64,000 nt of DNA from Methanosarcina sp. KYL-1 (GTDB taxonomy: Archaea > Halobacteriota > Methanosarcinia > Methanosarcinales > Methanosarcinaceae). Both the position numbers and the translations under genes were made by a program. Position 1 is the stretch's first letter; each line of letters begins with the position of its first letter. The notes beneath the pieces were generated by a model. It made no database searches. It was not told where the DNA came from and saw only the letters and a program-made list of their open reading frames with translations. The stretch covers positions 271,039 through 335,038 of the forward strand of contig NZ_VOUA01000002.1 of assembly GCF_024372725.1 (NCBI RefSeq), written 5' to 3'. Of the stretch, positions 8,519 through 17,990 are shown piece by piece.

Positions 8519-9072
8519 TTCACTTCTTTTCCTTCGATCTTCACTGCCCTTTTGAGAGCATAGGCAAAGGCTTTGAAGAGAGCTTCGATCTTATGGTGAT
8601 CGTTTTCCCCGTAGACATTTGCATGCATGGTGATTTTTGCGTTTGAAGCAAGGGTCTCGAAGAAATGCCGCACAAGCTGGGTGCCGAACTGCCCCACCTG
8701 CGGAGACGTAAACTCGGCTTTGAGGACAAGGTAGCTCCGCCCTCCAACATCCAGGGCAACCTCTGCCAGGGCTTCGTCCATGGGGATCCTGGCTTCCCCG
8801 AAACGGGCAATCCCGGCCATGTCCCCGAGAGCATCGAAAAGAGCCGTACCAAGAACGATCCCCGTATCTTCCACAAGGTGGTGCTCGTCAACGTGGAGGT
8901 CACCTTCGGCATGCACTTTAAGGTCAATGTCTGCATGCCTTGCAAAGGAAGTCAGCATATGGTCGAAAAACCCGATACCTGTGCTGATCTCCGCAGTGCC
9001 TGTCCCATCGAGGTTAAGCTCAAGCTGGATGTCGGTTTCCTTTGTTTTGCGGGAGATTCTGGCTGTTCTCAT
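8497..9072 (-). CDS. hisB: Imidazoleglycerol-phosphate dehydratase
   Basis: This 191-residue enzyme removes water from imidazole glycerol phosphate to give imidazole acetol phosphate, the sixth step to histidine. Family marks are [13 protein letters not shown] and [15 protein letters not shown] (metal-binding histidines), the second HH block [20 protein letters not shown], and the end KSTKGVL. Start [10 protein letters not shown] at 9072 is chosen because it fits the family length; the frame stays open another 42 codons upstream without homology. It is a single-function enzyme, as usual in archaea. It follows hisG and hisA on the same strand with gaps under 100 bases. Confidence 0.95.
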   Translation of the reverse strand: MRTARISRKTKETDIQLELNLDGTGTAEISTGIGFFDHMLTSFARHADIDLKVHAEGDLHVDEHHLVEDTGIVLGTALFDALGDMAGIARFGEARIPMDEALAEVALDVGGRSYLVLKAEFTSPQVGQFGTQLVRHFFETLASNAKITMHANVYGENDHHKIEALFKAFAYALKRAVKIEGKEVKSTKGVL

Positions 9073-9160
9073 AAGTATCCCATTCTTTTTAAATTTATTA
9101 AATACTTTGTCCCGTATACCTTGTCCCGTATACTTTATCCAGTTTACTCCACCCCGGACT

Positions 9161-9901
9161 TCAACGAGTGGTTCTGACGGCTTCAATAGCCCCTTCAAGG
9201 GTAAACCTGCCCGTATAAAGAGCGCTTCCCACTACAACCCCTGCAGCCCCGGTCTGTTTCAGGACATGAAGGTCATCTAAGGAACTTACCCCACCTGAAG
9301 CAATGACAGGGATGCTGACCGACTCTACAAGTTCTTTAGTGGGGAGGGGGTTTACGCCCTGCATCAGGCCTTCGGTATCGATGTTCGTGAAAAGCAGGCT
9401 GCCTGCACCCAGGGCCTCAAACTTTTGGCCCATCTCCACGGGAGTATGGGCACACTCCTCGGTCCAGCCCTTGATCGAGATTTTCCCGTTCTTTGCGTCC
9501 AGGGCCACGGTTACACATTCATTCCCGAAAGAGTCGGCAAGCTGCTTTACAAGCCCGGGGTCCTGGAGGGCAGCAGTCCCGAGGATTACCCTGGAAACCC
9601 CGAGTTCAAGGAGGGAGGCTGCATCTTCAAAGCTCCGGATGCCGCCCCCTACCTGGATGCTCACCCCTATTTTGCTGCATGCCTCTACAATTTTTTCTAT
9701 AATGGGGGCGTTTTTGCGCTCCCCTTCGATTGCCCCATCCAGGTCTACAAGGTGCAGGGTTTTTGCTCCCTGCCCGACCCACTCGAGAGCGACCGCGAGA
9801 GGGTCGTCAAGGGACACGATTTCACTTCCCGGAACGCCCTGCACGAGCTGGACGCATTTGCCTCCCCTCATGTCCACCGCAGGAATTACTTCAAATGCCA
9901 C
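9161..9901 (-). CDS. hisA: ProFAR isomerase
   Basis: A 246-residue (beta/alpha)8 barrel catalysing the Amadori-type isomerisation of ProFAR to PRFAR in histidine synthesis. Residues at the start, [17 protein letters not shown], carry the first catalytic aspartate. [20 protein letters not shown], the second catalytic aspartate in [11 protein letters not shown], and the phosphate-binding [13 protein letters not shown] are all present. Length and motifs are normal. It lies between hisG and hisB. Confidence 0.95.
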   Translation of the reverse strand: MAFEVIPAVDMRGGKCVQLVQGVPGSEIVSLDDPLAVALEWVGQGAKTLHLVDLDGAIEGERKNAPIIEKIVEACSKIGVSIQVGGGIRSFEDAASLLELGVSRVILGTAALQDPGLVKQLADSFGNECVTVALDAKNGKISIKGWTEECAHTPVEMGQKFEALGAGSLLFTNIDTEGLMQGVNPLPTKELVESVSIPVIASGGVSSLDDLHVLKQTGAAGVVVGSALYTGRFTLEGAIEAVRTTR

Positions 9902-10000
9902 AGCATACCACTTCTCCGGGATAATGTGCAGTACAGCACTTACACGAAAAACTCATCCTTAAAGCACATCCTTAAAGCACAACCTTAAAGCACAGCCTGC

Positions 10001-10870
10001 TCAAGGCATGATCCTTTCAATGGGCACTACAAGGATATCCCTTGCCCCAACCTTTTTTAATTTGTTCACGATGGTAAAGATCAGGTCTGCGTCTACAACT
10101 GCATGCACCGCAAGAATCGAGTCTTCGGAGGATTTGCTGGACTCAACCTTCATGACTGTGGGCCCTGACATTCCCGGAAGCACTTCTTTTACTGCCTGGA
10201 GGGAAGATTCGGGGACGTTCATCATGAGATAGCGGCGTCTTTTTGCATTGAGCACACTTTCGAGCGCTGTCTTGATGTCCAGGATCTTTTCCTTTGTTTT
10301 CAAACTTTCCTTGTTGGCGATCAGGTAAACAGTGGAAGAAAAAGCCCTGTCAATGGCCTTCAGGCGGTTGATCATGAGGGTGGTCCCGGAACTGGAGATG
10401 TCCACTATGGCATCGGCAATCCCCACATGGGGAGTCATCTCACAGGCGCCGGTGACTTTTATGACCTCAACGTTAACTCCCAGCTTTTCGAAATACTGGC
10501 CTGTGATCACGGGAAACTCGGTGGCAACCTTCTTGCCTTCCAGGTCTTGAGGCCCCTGGAACTCCGAATCCTCGGGGACGGCCAGGACAAGGTTTGCTTT
10601 CCCGAACCCGAGGTCCAGAAGCGTCTCGACGTCTGCCCCTCGTTCGGTAATAAGGTCAAGGCCGGTGACGCCGACATCTGCAGCCCCGTCCTGTACGTAC
10701 TCGGGGATGTCGGCAGCCCTGGCAAAGAGAATGCTGATTTCGGGATCTGTTGTTTTTGCAAAGAGTTTTCGGCTCTCGGCCCCACCGCTGATGTGAAGCC
10801 CTGCATCGTTGAAAATAGAGATGGTGGGTTCGTGAAGGCGCCCTTTGTTGGGTATTGCAATGCGAATCAT
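10001..10870 (-). CDS. hisG: ATP phosphoribosyltransferase, long form
   Basis: A 289-residue enzyme joining ATP and PRPP in the first committed step of histidine synthesis. The start MIRIAIPNKGRLHEPTI is typical; ATG 10870 has AGAGGACAG before it and is preferred to an in-frame ATG 20 codons upstream. The PRPP-binding segment appears as DAIVDISSSGTTL. The last ~75 residues (VMKVESSKSSED to VVPIERIMP) form the ACT-like regulatory domain of the long HisG form, which senses histidine and needs no HisZ. It is first in a hisG-hisA-hisB series. Confidence 0.94.
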   Translation of the reverse strand: MIRIAIPNKGRLHEPTISIFNDAGLHISGGAESRKLFAKTTDPEISILFARAADIPEYVQDGAADVGVTGLDLITERGADVETLLDLGFGKANLVLAVPEDSEFQGPQDLEGKKVATEFPVITGQYFEKLGVNVEVIKVTGACEMTPHVGIADAIVDISSSGTTLMINRLKAIDRAFSSTVYLIANKESLKTKEKILDIKTALESVLNAKRRRYLMMNVPESSLQAVKEVLPGMSGPTVMKVESSKSSEDSILAVHAVVDADLIFTIVNKLKKVGARDILVVPIERIMP

Positions 10871-11384
10871 CTGCTCTGTCCTCTGAAAAGTACTCTGCTG
10901 GAAATCTTCGCCCAGCTTATGCTCATCCATATAAAACGTATATCCAGAATAATCTTGTATAATATAGAGTTCACGGTAAAAGGTTTCCTGTTGTATTGGT
11001 GTTAACTTGCTTTTGTTGCATTTTATCTGCTTTTTGCTGCCCCTTACACATCCGGGAACAGGGGATGCATTTTACAGGAGGGAAAGGGATGCCGGAAAAC
11101 CTGCAAGCAAAATTTGCCGATAGTGGTTATTACCTGCAGTAATTATGGGATGGGAACAATTATATAGCGGGAGTAATTTAATAGAAAAAGAAGTCCGAGT
11201 CATAAGCACAATAATATTAAAGTGATAGAATAATATTTGAAATTTATCCCGGATCTGAACCAACAGACTGATAATATCAAGAAACGGATAATACCGACAA
11301 TTAATCCCGACAATTAAGCAATAACATTGACAAAACCCTATAACTGATAGATATCATCAATTGTTTTGAAAAAAGAGGATTCAA
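10871..11384. promoter_or_regulatory. Intergenic region between hisG and AdoMet synthetase
   Basis: About 510 AT-rich bases between divergent genes hold the promoters of both. A TATA-like TATAATATAG lies near 10957-10966 for hisG. A 16-codon frame (MPENLQAKFADSGYYLQ) at 11089-11139 follows a strong GGAGGGAAAGGG, but it is too short to support as a gene. No conserved riboswitch was recognised. Confidence 0.35.
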
Positions 11385-12581
11385 ATGGCCCGAAATATCA
11401 AAGTGGAAGAGCTTCTGCAAACCCCGATTGAAAAGCAGCGGATAGAGCTTGTAGAGCGTAAAGGGATAGGGCACCCAGACAGCATATCTGACGGGCTGGC
11501 AGAAGCCGTAAGCCGCGCTTTATGCAGGGAATACATCAACAAGTGCGGGGCCGTGCTCCATCACAACACCGACGAAACCCAGATCGTAGCCGGAAGGTCC
11601 AGCCCAAAATTCGGAGGCGGGGAAGTCCTGCAACCGATTTACATACTCCTTGTAGGCAGAGCCACAAAAGAGTTCGAAGGAATTGAACTTGCCACTGAGT
11701 CCGTAGCCCTCCAGGCTGCCCGGAAATACCTGAAGAACACACTTGTGAACATCGACCTTGAAAGGGATGTGATCATGGACTGCAAACTCGGGACCGGGTC
11801 TTCGGATCTCAGGGATGTCTTCAAGCGGGACAGGGTTCCGGTTGCGAATGACACATCCTTCGGGGTGGGGCATGCTCCGTTTTCCGAACTTGAAAATCTT
11901 GTCTACCACACTGAAAGGCAGCTTCTTACAGACCTGAAATCACGCCTCCCGGCAATCGGGGAAGACACCAAGGTCATGGGGTTCAGGGACGGAGACGATA
12001 TTACCCTTACCATCTGCAGCGGCATGATCGGGAGGTACATCGACGACCTGAACAGTTATGTAAACATGACTGAAGAGATGAAGGTCTACGTTGAAGAACT
12101 TGCAACCCGCTACACCGAAAGGAACGTAAACGTTTGCATCAACACCGCCGACGACCTGAAAACTGGCAGTGTCTTCCTCACCGTCACCGGGACCTCAGCT
12201 GAAATGGGAGACGACGGGTCCGTAGGGCGTGGAAACCGCTGCAACGGGCTGATCACCCCGAACAGGCCCATGAGCATGGAAGCTACCAGCGGAAAGAACC
12301 CGATTAACCATATCGGAAAGATCTACAACCTCCTCTCCACCCAGATGGCCAGAGACATCGTGCAGGCTGTCCCCGAGGTGCAGGACATTCACATCAGGTT
12401 GCTCTCCCAGATAGGAAAACCAATTGACCAGCCGCTTGTGGCAAGTGCCCAGATCATACCCCATGAAGGCAACTCCTTTGAGAAGGTCAAAGCCGAGGCT
12501 GAAACTGTAATAGATGACTGGCTTTCCAACGTGACTAAGATCACTGAAATGGTGATAAAAGGAGAGCTGGACACTTTCTAA
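11385..12581 (+). CDS. mat: S-adenosylmethionine synthetase, archaeal type
   Basis: A 398-residue enzyme making AdoMet from methionine and ATP. The sequence belongs to the archaeal family, which is only distantly related to bacterial MetK. Motifs include [20 protein letters not shown] near residues 25-44, [29 protein letters not shown], the glycine-rich [16 protein letters not shown] and [15 protein letters not shown]. Length is normal. It stands alone, with a hairpin-T tract after its stop. Confidence 0.95.
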   Translation: MARNIKVEELLQTPIEKQRIELVERKGIGHPDSISDGLAEAVSRALCREYINKCGAVLHHNTDETQIVAGRSSPKFGGGEVLQPIYILLVGRATKEFEGIELATESVALQAARKYLKNTLVNIDLERDVIMDCKLGTGSSDLRDVFKRDRVPVANDTSFGVGHAPFSELENLVYHTERQLLTDLKSRLPAIGEDTKVMGFRDGDDITLTICSGMIGRYIDDLNSYVNMTEEMKVYVEELATRYTERNVNVCINTADDLKTGSVFLTVTGTSAEMGDDGSVGRGNRCNGLITPNRPMSMEATSGKNPINHIGKIYNLLSTQMARDIVQAVPEVQDIHIRLLSQIGKPIDQPLVASAQIIPHEGNSFEKVKAEAETVIDDWLSNVTKITEMVIKGELDTF

Positions 12582-12911
12582 AGGGAATAAAGAAATAAAA
12601 AAACGAAAAGAAGAAAAACTCTGAGTTTTTCTCTTTTTCCAACCTTTTTTTGCCGGATCTGCCCACCTTGCCGGACCTGCCACTCTAAACCCGACTGATG
12701 CCGTCAAACAATTTCAGGCCACGTCCAAATTTACAAATATCATTGTAATTGTCGGGCGTTTTTAGCGGGCGTTTTAAGATTTTTAATTTGTTTATATTCA
12801 AGCCCGATATTTTCAAGCCACTTATTTCACTTCAGATCTATTTAAGCCTTCAAAAACAGAATATGGAATGTCAAGAGAGTTTCAGGCTTTGGCAGAATAT
12901 TCATACTGCTT
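12582..12911. other. Intergenic region between convergent genes
   Basis: Contains a terminator-like hairpin just after the AdoMet synthetase gene (12612-12637) and, further on, AT-rich sequence with several short T tracts. No gene is apparent. Confidence 0.4.
12612..12637 (+). terminator. Hairpin plus T tract after AdoMet synthetase
   Basis: AGAAAAACTC and GAGTTTTTCT form a 10-bp stem with a one-base spacer, followed by CTTTTT. It lies 30 bases past the stop codon. Confidence 0.5.
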
Positions 12912-13253
12912 TCAGACGACTTTAACCGTCAGCTTGAACTTTTCTTCTCCTCCGAAACGGTAAATGGTATATTTGCCTTCAATTTCCCAGGTACCGGGCT
13001 TTATTGCTTCATACTCCCATTCATGGACACCGGGCACGGTTGTCGTATCCGGAATGTCGGGAATGAAGCGTTCCTTGAGCAGTTTGAGGCCCCCACCTGC
13101 CTTCATTTCCCAGACAGTTTTCGCAGAGTGCTCCTTTTCCTTACTGTATATATGCTCTGCCGGCTCATCCCTGAGTTTGACAAGAAAAGTTTCTCCCTGT
13201 TCGACAGTGACCGTATCAAAGTTATTGGCGTTTGTAAAGATTTGAGCCACCAT
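12912..13253 (-). CDS. Chagasin-like cysteine protease inhibitor (I42)
   Basis: A 113-residue all-beta protein resembling chagasin (peptidase inhibitor family I42). The order of landmarks fits: an early strand with GETFLVKL, then TVWEMKAGGGLKLLKERF, the turn VPGVHEWEYEAIKPGTWEI, and a final KFKLTVKV strand. The usual NPTTGY and RPW loops are altered (KTVW, KPGTW), so inhibitory activity is uncertain. No signal peptide is seen, so it would act in the cytoplasm unless exported otherwise. It is a single gene facing AdoMet synthetase. Confidence 0.7.
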   Translation of the reverse strand: MVAQIFTNANNFDTVTVEQGETFLVKLRDEPAEHIYSKEKEHSAKTVWEMKAGGGLKLLKERFIPDIPDTTTVPGVHEWEYEAIKPGTWEIEGKYTIYRFGGEEKFKLTVKVV

Positions 13254-13478
13254 GATTTCCTATCCCCTGAGATATGTGCATTATGCACAGTTTCTTACTT
13301 CAATAATGTATTATGTTCCCGTAATATAGAAAAGTATTTTCGAGAAATATTGAAAATGTTATAAATGTGACCTCCATTATACCCCGATCTAGCGAAAACA
13401 ATAAATACCATCACCATATATGGAGATGGTGCATTAAAGCAGTGCAGCACCATGCAGCACTTGACACGCATACATCGT

Positions 13479-13592
13479 CCCGCCTTAACTCAGTGGTAGA
13501 GTGCGCGGCTGTAGTTCGGCTCGTGCGGGAAACATCCCGTACATCTCTGCGCAGGCACCGCGATGCCCCCGGTTCGAGTCTGGGAGGCGGGA
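13479..13592 (+). tRNA. tRNA-Tyr (GTA) with intron
   Basis: Exon 1 (13479-13514) gives acceptor CCCGCCT, D stem ACTC/GAGT and anticodon stem CGCGG with loop CTGTAG. Exon 2 (13557-13592) resumes with A, CCGCG, T arm CCCGG-TTCGAGT-CTGGG, acceptor AGGCGGG and discriminator A. The C1-G72 pair is the archaeal tRNA-Tyr identity mark. A 42-base intron (13515-13556) sits at position 37/38, the usual archaeal site, to be cut by the splicing endonuclease; boundaries could be off by one or two bases. CCA is not encoded. Confidence 0.93.
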
Positions 13593-13630
13593 CCTAAAAC
13601 ATCCACTAAAAAAGAGAAGCGTCAACGGGA

Positions 13631-13640
13631 ATCTTTATAT
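13631..13640 (+). promoter_or_regulatory. TATA box upstream of tRNA-Asp
   Basis: CTTTATATAC is a good archaeal TATA box. A start about 25 bases downstream would leave a ~45-base leader before the mature tRNA-Asp end at 13705. Confidence 0.5.
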
Positions 13641-13704
13641 ACCCGAAAGGCGTTTAAGGATTGCTCACAACGCGAGCAAGAAAAACAGCTAAAGAGACCG
13701 AAGT

Positions 13705-13777
13705 GTCCGGATAGTGTAGAGGCCTATCATGGAGCCCTGTCGAGGCTCCGACTCGGGTTCGAATCCCGGTCCGGGCG
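13705..13777 (+). tRNA. tRNA-Asp (GTC)
   Basis: All arms are seen: acceptor GTCCGGA/TCCGGGC (one G-T pair), D arm GTG/CAT, anticodon stem GAGCC/GGCTC with loop CTGTCGA (anticodon GTC), and T arm TCGGG-TTCGAAT-CCCGG. The discriminator is G, as expected for aspartate. There is no intron and no encoded CCA. A T-rich run follows directly as a likely end signal. Confidence 0.95.
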
Positions 13778-14203
13778 CTTCCTTTTTTTTCAATCGTTTA
13801 ACTTTGGAGATTTTGCACAACTGTTCCTCAAGGACTGTTTGCATCCAACTGTTTCTACCCAACTATTCATATGATTTACGATTTTATCCGAAGGATATCT
13901 GTTTCTTTTTTATGATTTGGGTATAATGATCTTTTTATTACAACCAGGTTAAACCTTTAGACCACTTACAAGCCCCGTACGCGATTTAAGGCCCTGATTA
14001 TATAAGTCAGACAAAGCTTACGATCTGATCCTATACGATTCCCTATTAGGGCCCCTTTGATGCCAGCAATTTTTAATTTACCCAGAAACTTCCGGAGTCA
14101 TCTCGTTTTTCACTCAAAAGAAACTCTATGTAACTTGAAAAAACATATACGAAGTATACAAATAATGATGGGAAAAGACAGACAAACTGGAGGTACAGAA
14201 AAG
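13778..14203 (+). other. Intergenic region after tRNA-Asp
   Basis: An AT-rich stretch begins with a CTTTTTTTT run that probably ends the tRNA transcript. Frames crossing it show no family resemblance. The GGAGG for the next gene lies at 14189-14193. Confidence 0.35.
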
Positions 14204-14812
14204 ATGGATGCAGCCCCGGGCATTCAGGATGACGCAGAAGAAAGGGCCAACCGGCTGGACCTGCAGGTAAAGCAAACTAAAGGAAAAATGGAGTTGGAAA
14301 CCCGTTCCTTTATCGAAGCAGCTAAAACTTTCACCTGCGAGTGGGTCATGAGAGAAGCAAAAAGGGCGGAATTTTTCCCTGAGAATGTGACTTCTCCTGA
14401 GTACGCAAAACCCGCCCCGGAAAAACTTAATGGCTTAAAACCCGGCCTGAACGAGATAATCACGCGCATTCCGGCCATTGTAGAAGACCAGCTCAACCTT
14501 GATGAGCTCTGGATACATAGAAACAAACTGCCGCACCCGGGCATTTCCAGAGACTACCTGGAATATAAAAAAGAAAAAACCCGCCGGGAATTGACTGCGC
14601 GCATCCGCATGATCCTGGGCTGCGCAGGAGAACTCCTTAGTGAGCAGGAAAATGTTGCTCTGGGAGATAAGGAGTGGGTGAGAGAACGGGGCAGGAGAAA
14701 GTATGCGTGCTTACTCAGGTTCTCGGAGGAAATGACATCTTCTCTGAGCCGCTATTTTGCTTTGCTTGAAGAACTCCTGTTTTTAGAATACGAGCTGAAA
14801 GAAGAGAGATAA
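14204..14812 (+). CDS. Unknown helical, charged protein
   Basis: A 202-residue protein not recognised as any family. It is rich in charged residues and predicted almost wholly helical, with a coiled-coil-like start (NRLDLQVKQTKGKMELETRS) and another long helix near the end (LSRYFALLEELLFLEYELKEER). No signal peptide or membrane segment is present. ATG 14204 lies 10 bases after GGAGG; in-frame ATGs further upstream lack a ribosome site. It stands between tRNA-Asp and a putative lipoprotein. Confidence 0.6.
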   Translation: MDAAPGIQDDAEERANRLDLQVKQTKGKMELETRSFIEAAKTFTCEWVMREAKRAEFFPENVTSPEYAKPAPEKLNGLKPGLNEIITRIPAIVEDQLNLDELWIHRNKLPHPGISRDYLEYKKEKTRRELTARIRMILGCAGELLSEQENVALGDKEWVRERGRRKYACLLRFSEEMTSSLSRYFALLEELLFLEYELKEER

Positions 14813-14890
14813 GGGAACTACAAAACCGGAGAACAACATAAGTAATTATTTATATCAGATGAAATTTAAAGAAATGAAATTAAAAGAGTT

Positions 14891-15418
14891 GTGCCTGAAC
14901 CCGGGGGTATCAATACGGAAAAAAATAAAGCCGTTTTCTTTTTGTTCCTTTTCCTTATGGCCGCACTGGCAGGATGTGGGTGCCTGGACCAGGAATACGA
15001 AGACTACAGTTCAAATATTGAGAGTGGTTACTTCAGCATAAAAGATGAAAGCATATGTGAGTTTACCGGGGCAGAACCGGATTTAAAAATACAATATGAA
15101 CTTGATACATACTATGATTTGATTGGGAATGAAATAACCGCTACAGGCAAAATAACAAACAATGAAAGCAATCTTACACTGGTCAATCCCACAGTAAATG
15201 TGGAATTTTTTGGGGAACAGGGCGAACAAATTAACTACAATATACATTCACAAAGAATCGCAACTTTACTGAACCCTAATGAAACCGCAGAGTTCCAGGT
15301 AAAATATAAAGCGGGCCTGCTAACATTAAATTTTCGGGACATGATAAATTACTACAGGATCAAAGACTGTAAGATGAAAATTAGCTGGGCGGAAATTAAT
15401 TCAAATAATGAGAAATAA
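14891..15418 (+). CDS. Putative lipoprotein of unknown function
   Basis: A 175-residue secreted protein. After NTEKNKAVFF comes a hydrophobic run ending LMAALAGCG, a good lipobox with the cysteine near residue 29. The mature part has a beta-rich middle (ITATGKITNNESNLTLVNPTV) resembling an Ig-like or FxLYD-type fold. GTG 14891 is the only sensible start upstream of the signal. It is probably anchored on the outer face of the membrane. A minisatellite follows the stop. Confidence 0.65.
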   Translation: MPEPGGINTEKNKAVFFLFLFLMAALAGCGCLDQEYEDYSSNIESGYFSIKDESICEFTGAEPDLKIQYELDTYYDLIGNEITATGKITNNESNLTLVNPTVNVEFFGEQGEQINYNIHSQRIATLLNPNETAEFQVKYKAGLLTLNFRDMINYYRIKDCKMKISWAEINSNNEK

Positions 15419-15479
15419 CAAAAACTTATGCAAGAACCTGTCTGCGAATACCCTTAGCTACTTTTACTTACTCACCTTT

Positions 15480-15622
15480 CATCCCCTATTCATCCCCTAT
15501 TCATCCCCTATTCATCCCCTATTCATCCCCTATTCATCCCCTATTCATCCCCTATTCATCCCCTATTCATCCCCTATTCATCCCCTATTCATTCCCTATT
15601 CATTCCCTATTCATTCCCCGTT
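15480..15622 (+). repeat. 11-bp tandem repeat (about 13 copies)
   Basis: CATCCCCTATT is repeated ten times without change from 15480 to 15589, then three drifting copies follow (CATTCCCTATT twice, CATTCCCCGTT). The unit is not a multiple of three and the frame that crosses it looks artificial. Copy number is likely variable. It lies between a lipoprotein gene and an aminopeptidase gene. Confidence 0.95.
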
Positions 15623-15715
15623 CATTCTCATTTACTCCCTGTGAACACCGGGCTCCCACCGGCAGGCCCCTATCAACAATAACAACTTTATCCACGAACA
15701 CCAGAATAACCTTCC

Positions 15716-16885
15716 ATGACAGAGCCAGACTTCAGCATAAAAAAGGCGCTTGAGGAAGCAGGGGCAGACACCTACCTGATGACAGGCGACATTCATTCCG
15801 CGGACATCTACTATGCAACCCGCTTCCTGGCTTCCGATGACTTCGTGTACCTGCAGACCGAAGCAGGAAAAGAGGTCCTTTTTATTTCGGAAATGGAGCA
15901 TGGGAGAGCCGAACTTGAGTCAAGGATTTCTGAGATCCGGACAACCCAGGACTTTGGGTACCGGGAGAAGATCAAGGAGAAAAAAGACGTTTCTCTTGCC
16001 TACGCTGCATGCATATCCGAACTGCTTTCGGAAGAAGGGGCAAAGAAAATTGCAGTGCCCTACGATTTTCCGGTTTTTTACTCGAACTTTCTCACTGAGG
16101 CCGGCTTTTCCATAATGCCGGTAAAAAGCCCGTTCAGGAAGATGAGGAGCCTGAAAAGGGCAGAAGAGGTCGAGGCTGTAAAGTATGCCCAGAGAGCCGG
16201 AGAAAGGGCCATGGAGGCGGCGATAGAGCTGATCAGGGGAGCTGAGGAAAAGGGCGGCTTCCTCTACCATGAGGGAAAGGAGCTTACGGGGGAGAAAGTG
16301 CTCTCTGTTATCGACCATGCCCTGCTCGACTTCGGCTGCGAAGCAGAAGAGACCATTGTCTCCTGCGGAGAAGATACAGCGAATCCTCACGGGACCACCA
16401 GCGGCCCGCTCAGGGCAGGTGCACCCATCATCCTGGACATTTTCCCAAGGAGCAAGAAGAAACGCTATTTTGCGGACATGACGCGAACCGTCCTCAGGGG
16501 AGAGGCTTCGGAGGAACTGAAAGCGATGTACGAAGCGGTGCTTGCAGCCCAGGAAAAGGGACTTGAACTTGTAAAGGCAGGAGTGCTTGCTTCCGATGTA
16601 CATAACGCGGTCTGCGATGTGCTTGAGGCAAAAGGTTATGACACTTACAGGAGCGGGGCAAAAGCCGGCTTTATCCATTCCACGGGGCACGGGGTCGGAC
16701 TCGATATTCACGAACTGCCCGGAGTAGGGGAAAACGGCACCGTACTCGAAGCAGGCAACGTAATTACCATCGAACCGGGGCTTTACTATCCTGGAATCGG
16801 GGGAATCCGGCTCGAGGATATGGTGCTGGTTACGGAAAACGGGTGTGAGAACCTGACAGGATTGGAAAAGAAATTTGTATTATAA
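15716..16885 (+). CDS. pepQ: M24 family Xaa-Pro aminopeptidase
   Basis: A 389-residue cytoplasmic metallopeptidase that likely removes N-terminal residues next to proline. The N-terminal ~130 residues form a creatinase-like domain. The C-terminal pita-bread domain shows all five metal ligands: the aspartates in IILDIFP and YFADMTRT, the histidine in HSTGHGVGLDIHE, and the glutamates in VITIEPGLYY and GIRLEDMV. Length fits the Xaa-Pro group rather than methionine aminopeptidase, which is the next gene. Symbol is by family; aminopeptidase versus dipeptidase activity cannot be told. Confidence 0.85.
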   Translation: MTEPDFSIKKALEEAGADTYLMTGDIHSADIYYATRFLASDDFVYLQTEAGKEVLFISEMEHGRAELESRISEIRTTQDFGYREKIKEKKDVSLAYAACISELLSEEGAKKIAVPYDFPVFYSNFLTEAGFSIMPVKSPFRKMRSLKRAEEVEAVKYAQRAGERAMEAAIELIRGAEEKGGFLYHEGKELTGEKVLSVIDHALLDFGCEAEETIVSCGEDTANPHGTTSGPLRAGAPIILDIFPRSKKKRYFADMTRTVLRGEASEELKAMYEAVLAAQEKGLELVKAGVLASDVHNAVCDVLEAKGYDTYRSGAKAGFIHSTGHGVGLDIHELPGVGENGTVLEAGNVITIEPGLYYPGIGGIRLEDMVLVTENGCENLTGLEKKFVL

Positions 16886-17028
16886 CCCTGTTATATTTTT
16901 ATGCTGGACTTCATTATAGCCCTTATATATTAACCAGGAAATATTCAACGACTACTCAATACGGAAGTTATTCAACAGAAATTCAATCTGAAAGTTATTC
17001 AATCCTGAATATTCAAGCTGGAGTAAGC

Positions 17029-17919
17029 ATGACCGATAACGTGCACAACAGGGAAGATATCCTTGAAAAATACAGGGAAGCGGGCAGGATCCTGAAAATT
17101 GTCAGGGCCGAGGCCGCAGACATGATCCGGGTAGGAGGCAGCCTGCTTGAAGTTGCGGAATTTGTGGAGAACAAAACCATCGAACTCGGAGGAAGACCGG
17201 CTTTCCCCTGCAACATCTCAAGAAACCAGGAGGCTGCGCATGCAACCCCAAAAGCAGGGGATACGGACGTCTTCGAAAAGGACATGGTAAAGCTGGACCT
17301 GGGGGTCCACGTTGACGGGTACATTGCGGATTCTGCTGTGACCATAGATCTCTCCGGAAACCCGGACATCGTAAAAGCCGCCGAAGCTGCCCTTGCTGCA
17401 GCAATCGACCATGTCAGGCCCGGGGTCAGCACAGGAGAGATAGGAGCTGCAATCGAGGACAGCATCAGGGGCTACGGCCTGAGCCCGATTATGAACCTGA
17501 CAGGACACGGGCTTTCCGAATACGTGGCCCATGACGAGCCTTCAGTCCCTAACAGGCATGTGGAGGGTGGAGCCATCCTTAAAGTAGGAGACGTGCTTGC
17601 AATCGAGCCTTTCGCAACGGACGGGGAAGGCATGATCCACGACGGCCCCTGGACAGAGATATACAGCCTGATAAGGAAAAAGCCGGTCCGCATGCCTGCA
17701 GTCCGGAATGTCCTGAAACAGGTAGAAGAATACAGGGGGCTTCCTTTCGCAAAACGCTGGCTTGAATCCGACAAACTGGAATTTGTAATGCTCCAGCTTG
17801 AAAAGGCAGGAATCCTCCACGGCTATCCCGTGCTCCTGGAAAGTGCGGGCGGGCTGGTTGCCCAGGCTGAGCACACTGTAGTCGTAACCGAAGACGGCTG
17901 CGAGATCACAACAAAATGA
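17029..17919 (+). CDS. map: Methionine aminopeptidase, type II
   Basis: A 296-residue enzyme that removes the initiator methionine. Metal ligands are seen in VKLDLGVHVDG, IADSAVTIDL, NLTGHGLSEY, LAIEPFAT and AQAEHTVVV. The substrate-side histidine in ISRNQEAAHATP is present. A ~60-residue insertion between the ligand histidine and the last glutamate (VPNRHVEGG to LLESAGGL) marks the type II form used by archaea. It lies 140 bases after the other M24 peptidase on the same strand. Confidence 0.95.
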   Translation: MTDNVHNREDILEKYREAGRILKIVRAEAADMIRVGGSLLEVAEFVENKTIELGGRPAFPCNISRNQEAAHATPKAGDTDVFEKDMVKLDLGVHVDGYIADSAVTIDLSGNPDIVKAAEAALAAAIDHVRPGVSTGEIGAAIEDSIRGYGLSPIMNLTGHGLSEYVAHDEPSVPNRHVEGGAILKVGDVLAIEPFATDGEGMIHDGPWTEIYSLIRKKPVRMPAVRNVLKQVEEYRGLPFAKRWLESDKLEFVMLQLEKAGILHGYPVLLESAGGLVAQAEHTVVVTEDGCEITTK

Positions 17920-17990
17920 GACGGCAAAGGCAGGAAAATAAATAAAGGTTAAAGGTTGAGAGATAAACAAAAGAAAAGAGTTGAACACCT

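Noticed and set aside
11089..11139. 16-codon frame after a strong ribosome-site-like GGAGGGAAAGGG
   Set aside because: Too short to support, and nothing shows that it regulates the AdoMet synthetase gene.
15408..15644. 78-codon frame made of HPLFIPYSSPI-type repeats
   Set aside because: It exists only because the 11-bp tandem repeat lacks stops in that frame; the repeat shifts phase each unit and the product is low complexity.
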